Part shown: in pieces, positions 63,611-64,000 of the stretch
Numbering within the stretch: the first letter of the stretch is position 1
Layout: each line of letters begins with the position of its first letter
From: Anadara kagoshimensis
Lineage: Eukaryota > Mollusca > Bivalvia > Arcoida > Arcidae
Direction: 5' to 3'
Length of the DNA: 64,000 nucleotides
Assembly (NCBI GenBank): GCA_021292105.1
Contig: CM037860.1
Coordinates: 13,038,698 to 13,102,697, forward strand
The notes under the pieces: model-generated
What the model was told of the DNA's origin: nothing
The model's input: the letters and a program-made list of their open reading frames with translations, nothing else
Databases searched by the model: none
Program-made: the position numbers and the translations under genes

Positions 63611-64000
63611 TCTCACACATTTGCAACATAAAATATGATTTGTAAACAAAAAATTGCATCAAATGTTCAGTTTTCATGTCACCATCCGTGCCCACTGAAA
63701 ATGACGTAATCAATTTTTGTTGACGTTCTCACGTTAAATGATTATGACGTCATCATTTAAGCGTGTGTAAGTGATTGTAAGGTTGGGGTTATGACGTCAT
63801 GACGAGCCAAACAGCGCATGTAGCCTGTCTTACAAAGTGGGGTGTAAGACAGAGATATCTTACACCTAGCAACCAACGGAATAACTTGGTGAAGTATGAG
63901 AGAAAAATAATCTTGTTTCCAGTAAGAATAATTTCAATGTATTGATATTAGCATGTACAAATTTTAGCACAAATTATAAGATGGCAAAATCGTTTATTGC
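63611..64000. other. Intronic stretch of LMBRD1 to the window edge
   Basis: No further LMBRD1 exon was found. Sequence resembling the expected C-terminus (continuing after WAFIG) does not appear before 64000. Repeat-arm fragments occur near 63835-63880. Confidence 0.4.

Overview
The window looks like nuclear DNA of a marine mollusc, most likely a bivalve. This is an inference from AT-rich intron-dense genes, tRNA-derived SINEs, Helentron-type 'pearl/HINE' elements with central ~145-bp repeats and ACGG-like microsatellites, many hAT-type MITEs, and a BEL/Pao retrotransposon. No species can be named from the sequence alone.

Layout. (1) 526-5741, + strand: an unnamed 12-finger C2H2 zinc-finger gene, nearly intronless in its coding part. 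Its reading frame breaks three times, each at or beside a homopolymer. (2) 5742-11470: its 3' UTR and an intergenic stretch with a G27 tract, a 67-bp higher-order tandem repeat and SINE/MITE remains. (3) 11471-26347, - strand: a complete 12-exon PRIM2 gene (DNA primase large subunit, 531 codons, all four Fe-S cysteines). Its introns carry hAT, Helentron-like, mariner-derived and Mutator-like foldback insertions. (4) 26348-26474: a 127-bp head-to-head spacer, probably a bidirectional promoter. (5) 26475-63068, + strand: LMBRD1 (lysosomal cobalamin transporter), 14 exons encoding 503 codons; the last C-terminal exon(s) lie beyond the window. Its 19.5-kb intron 1 holds an antisense BEL/Pao element (26675-34864), a minisatellite with a hAT-like insert, and a 9.8-kb array of about 264 copies of a 37-bp unit.

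The strongest observation is that the 37-bp unit is the LMBRD1 exon-2 splice acceptor itself: the last ~26 intron bases plus the first 11 exon bases. Hundreds of near-identical 3' splice sites therefore precede the real exon. Two further arrays also arise from splice boundaries: the exon-8 donor of LMBRD1 (114-bp unit, 55083-55790) and the exon-7 donor of PRIM2 (~90-bp unit, 15768-16190). A Mutator-like foldback element duplicated 9 bp that include the exon-1 splice donor of PRIM2. Splice-boundary duplication is thus a recurring theme in this window.

PRIM2 (replication priming) and LMBRD1 (vitamin B12 export from lysosomes) share a promoter region but no pathway. Exon boundaries were set by hand from splice consensus, reading phase and remembered family sequence; nothing was computed or searched.
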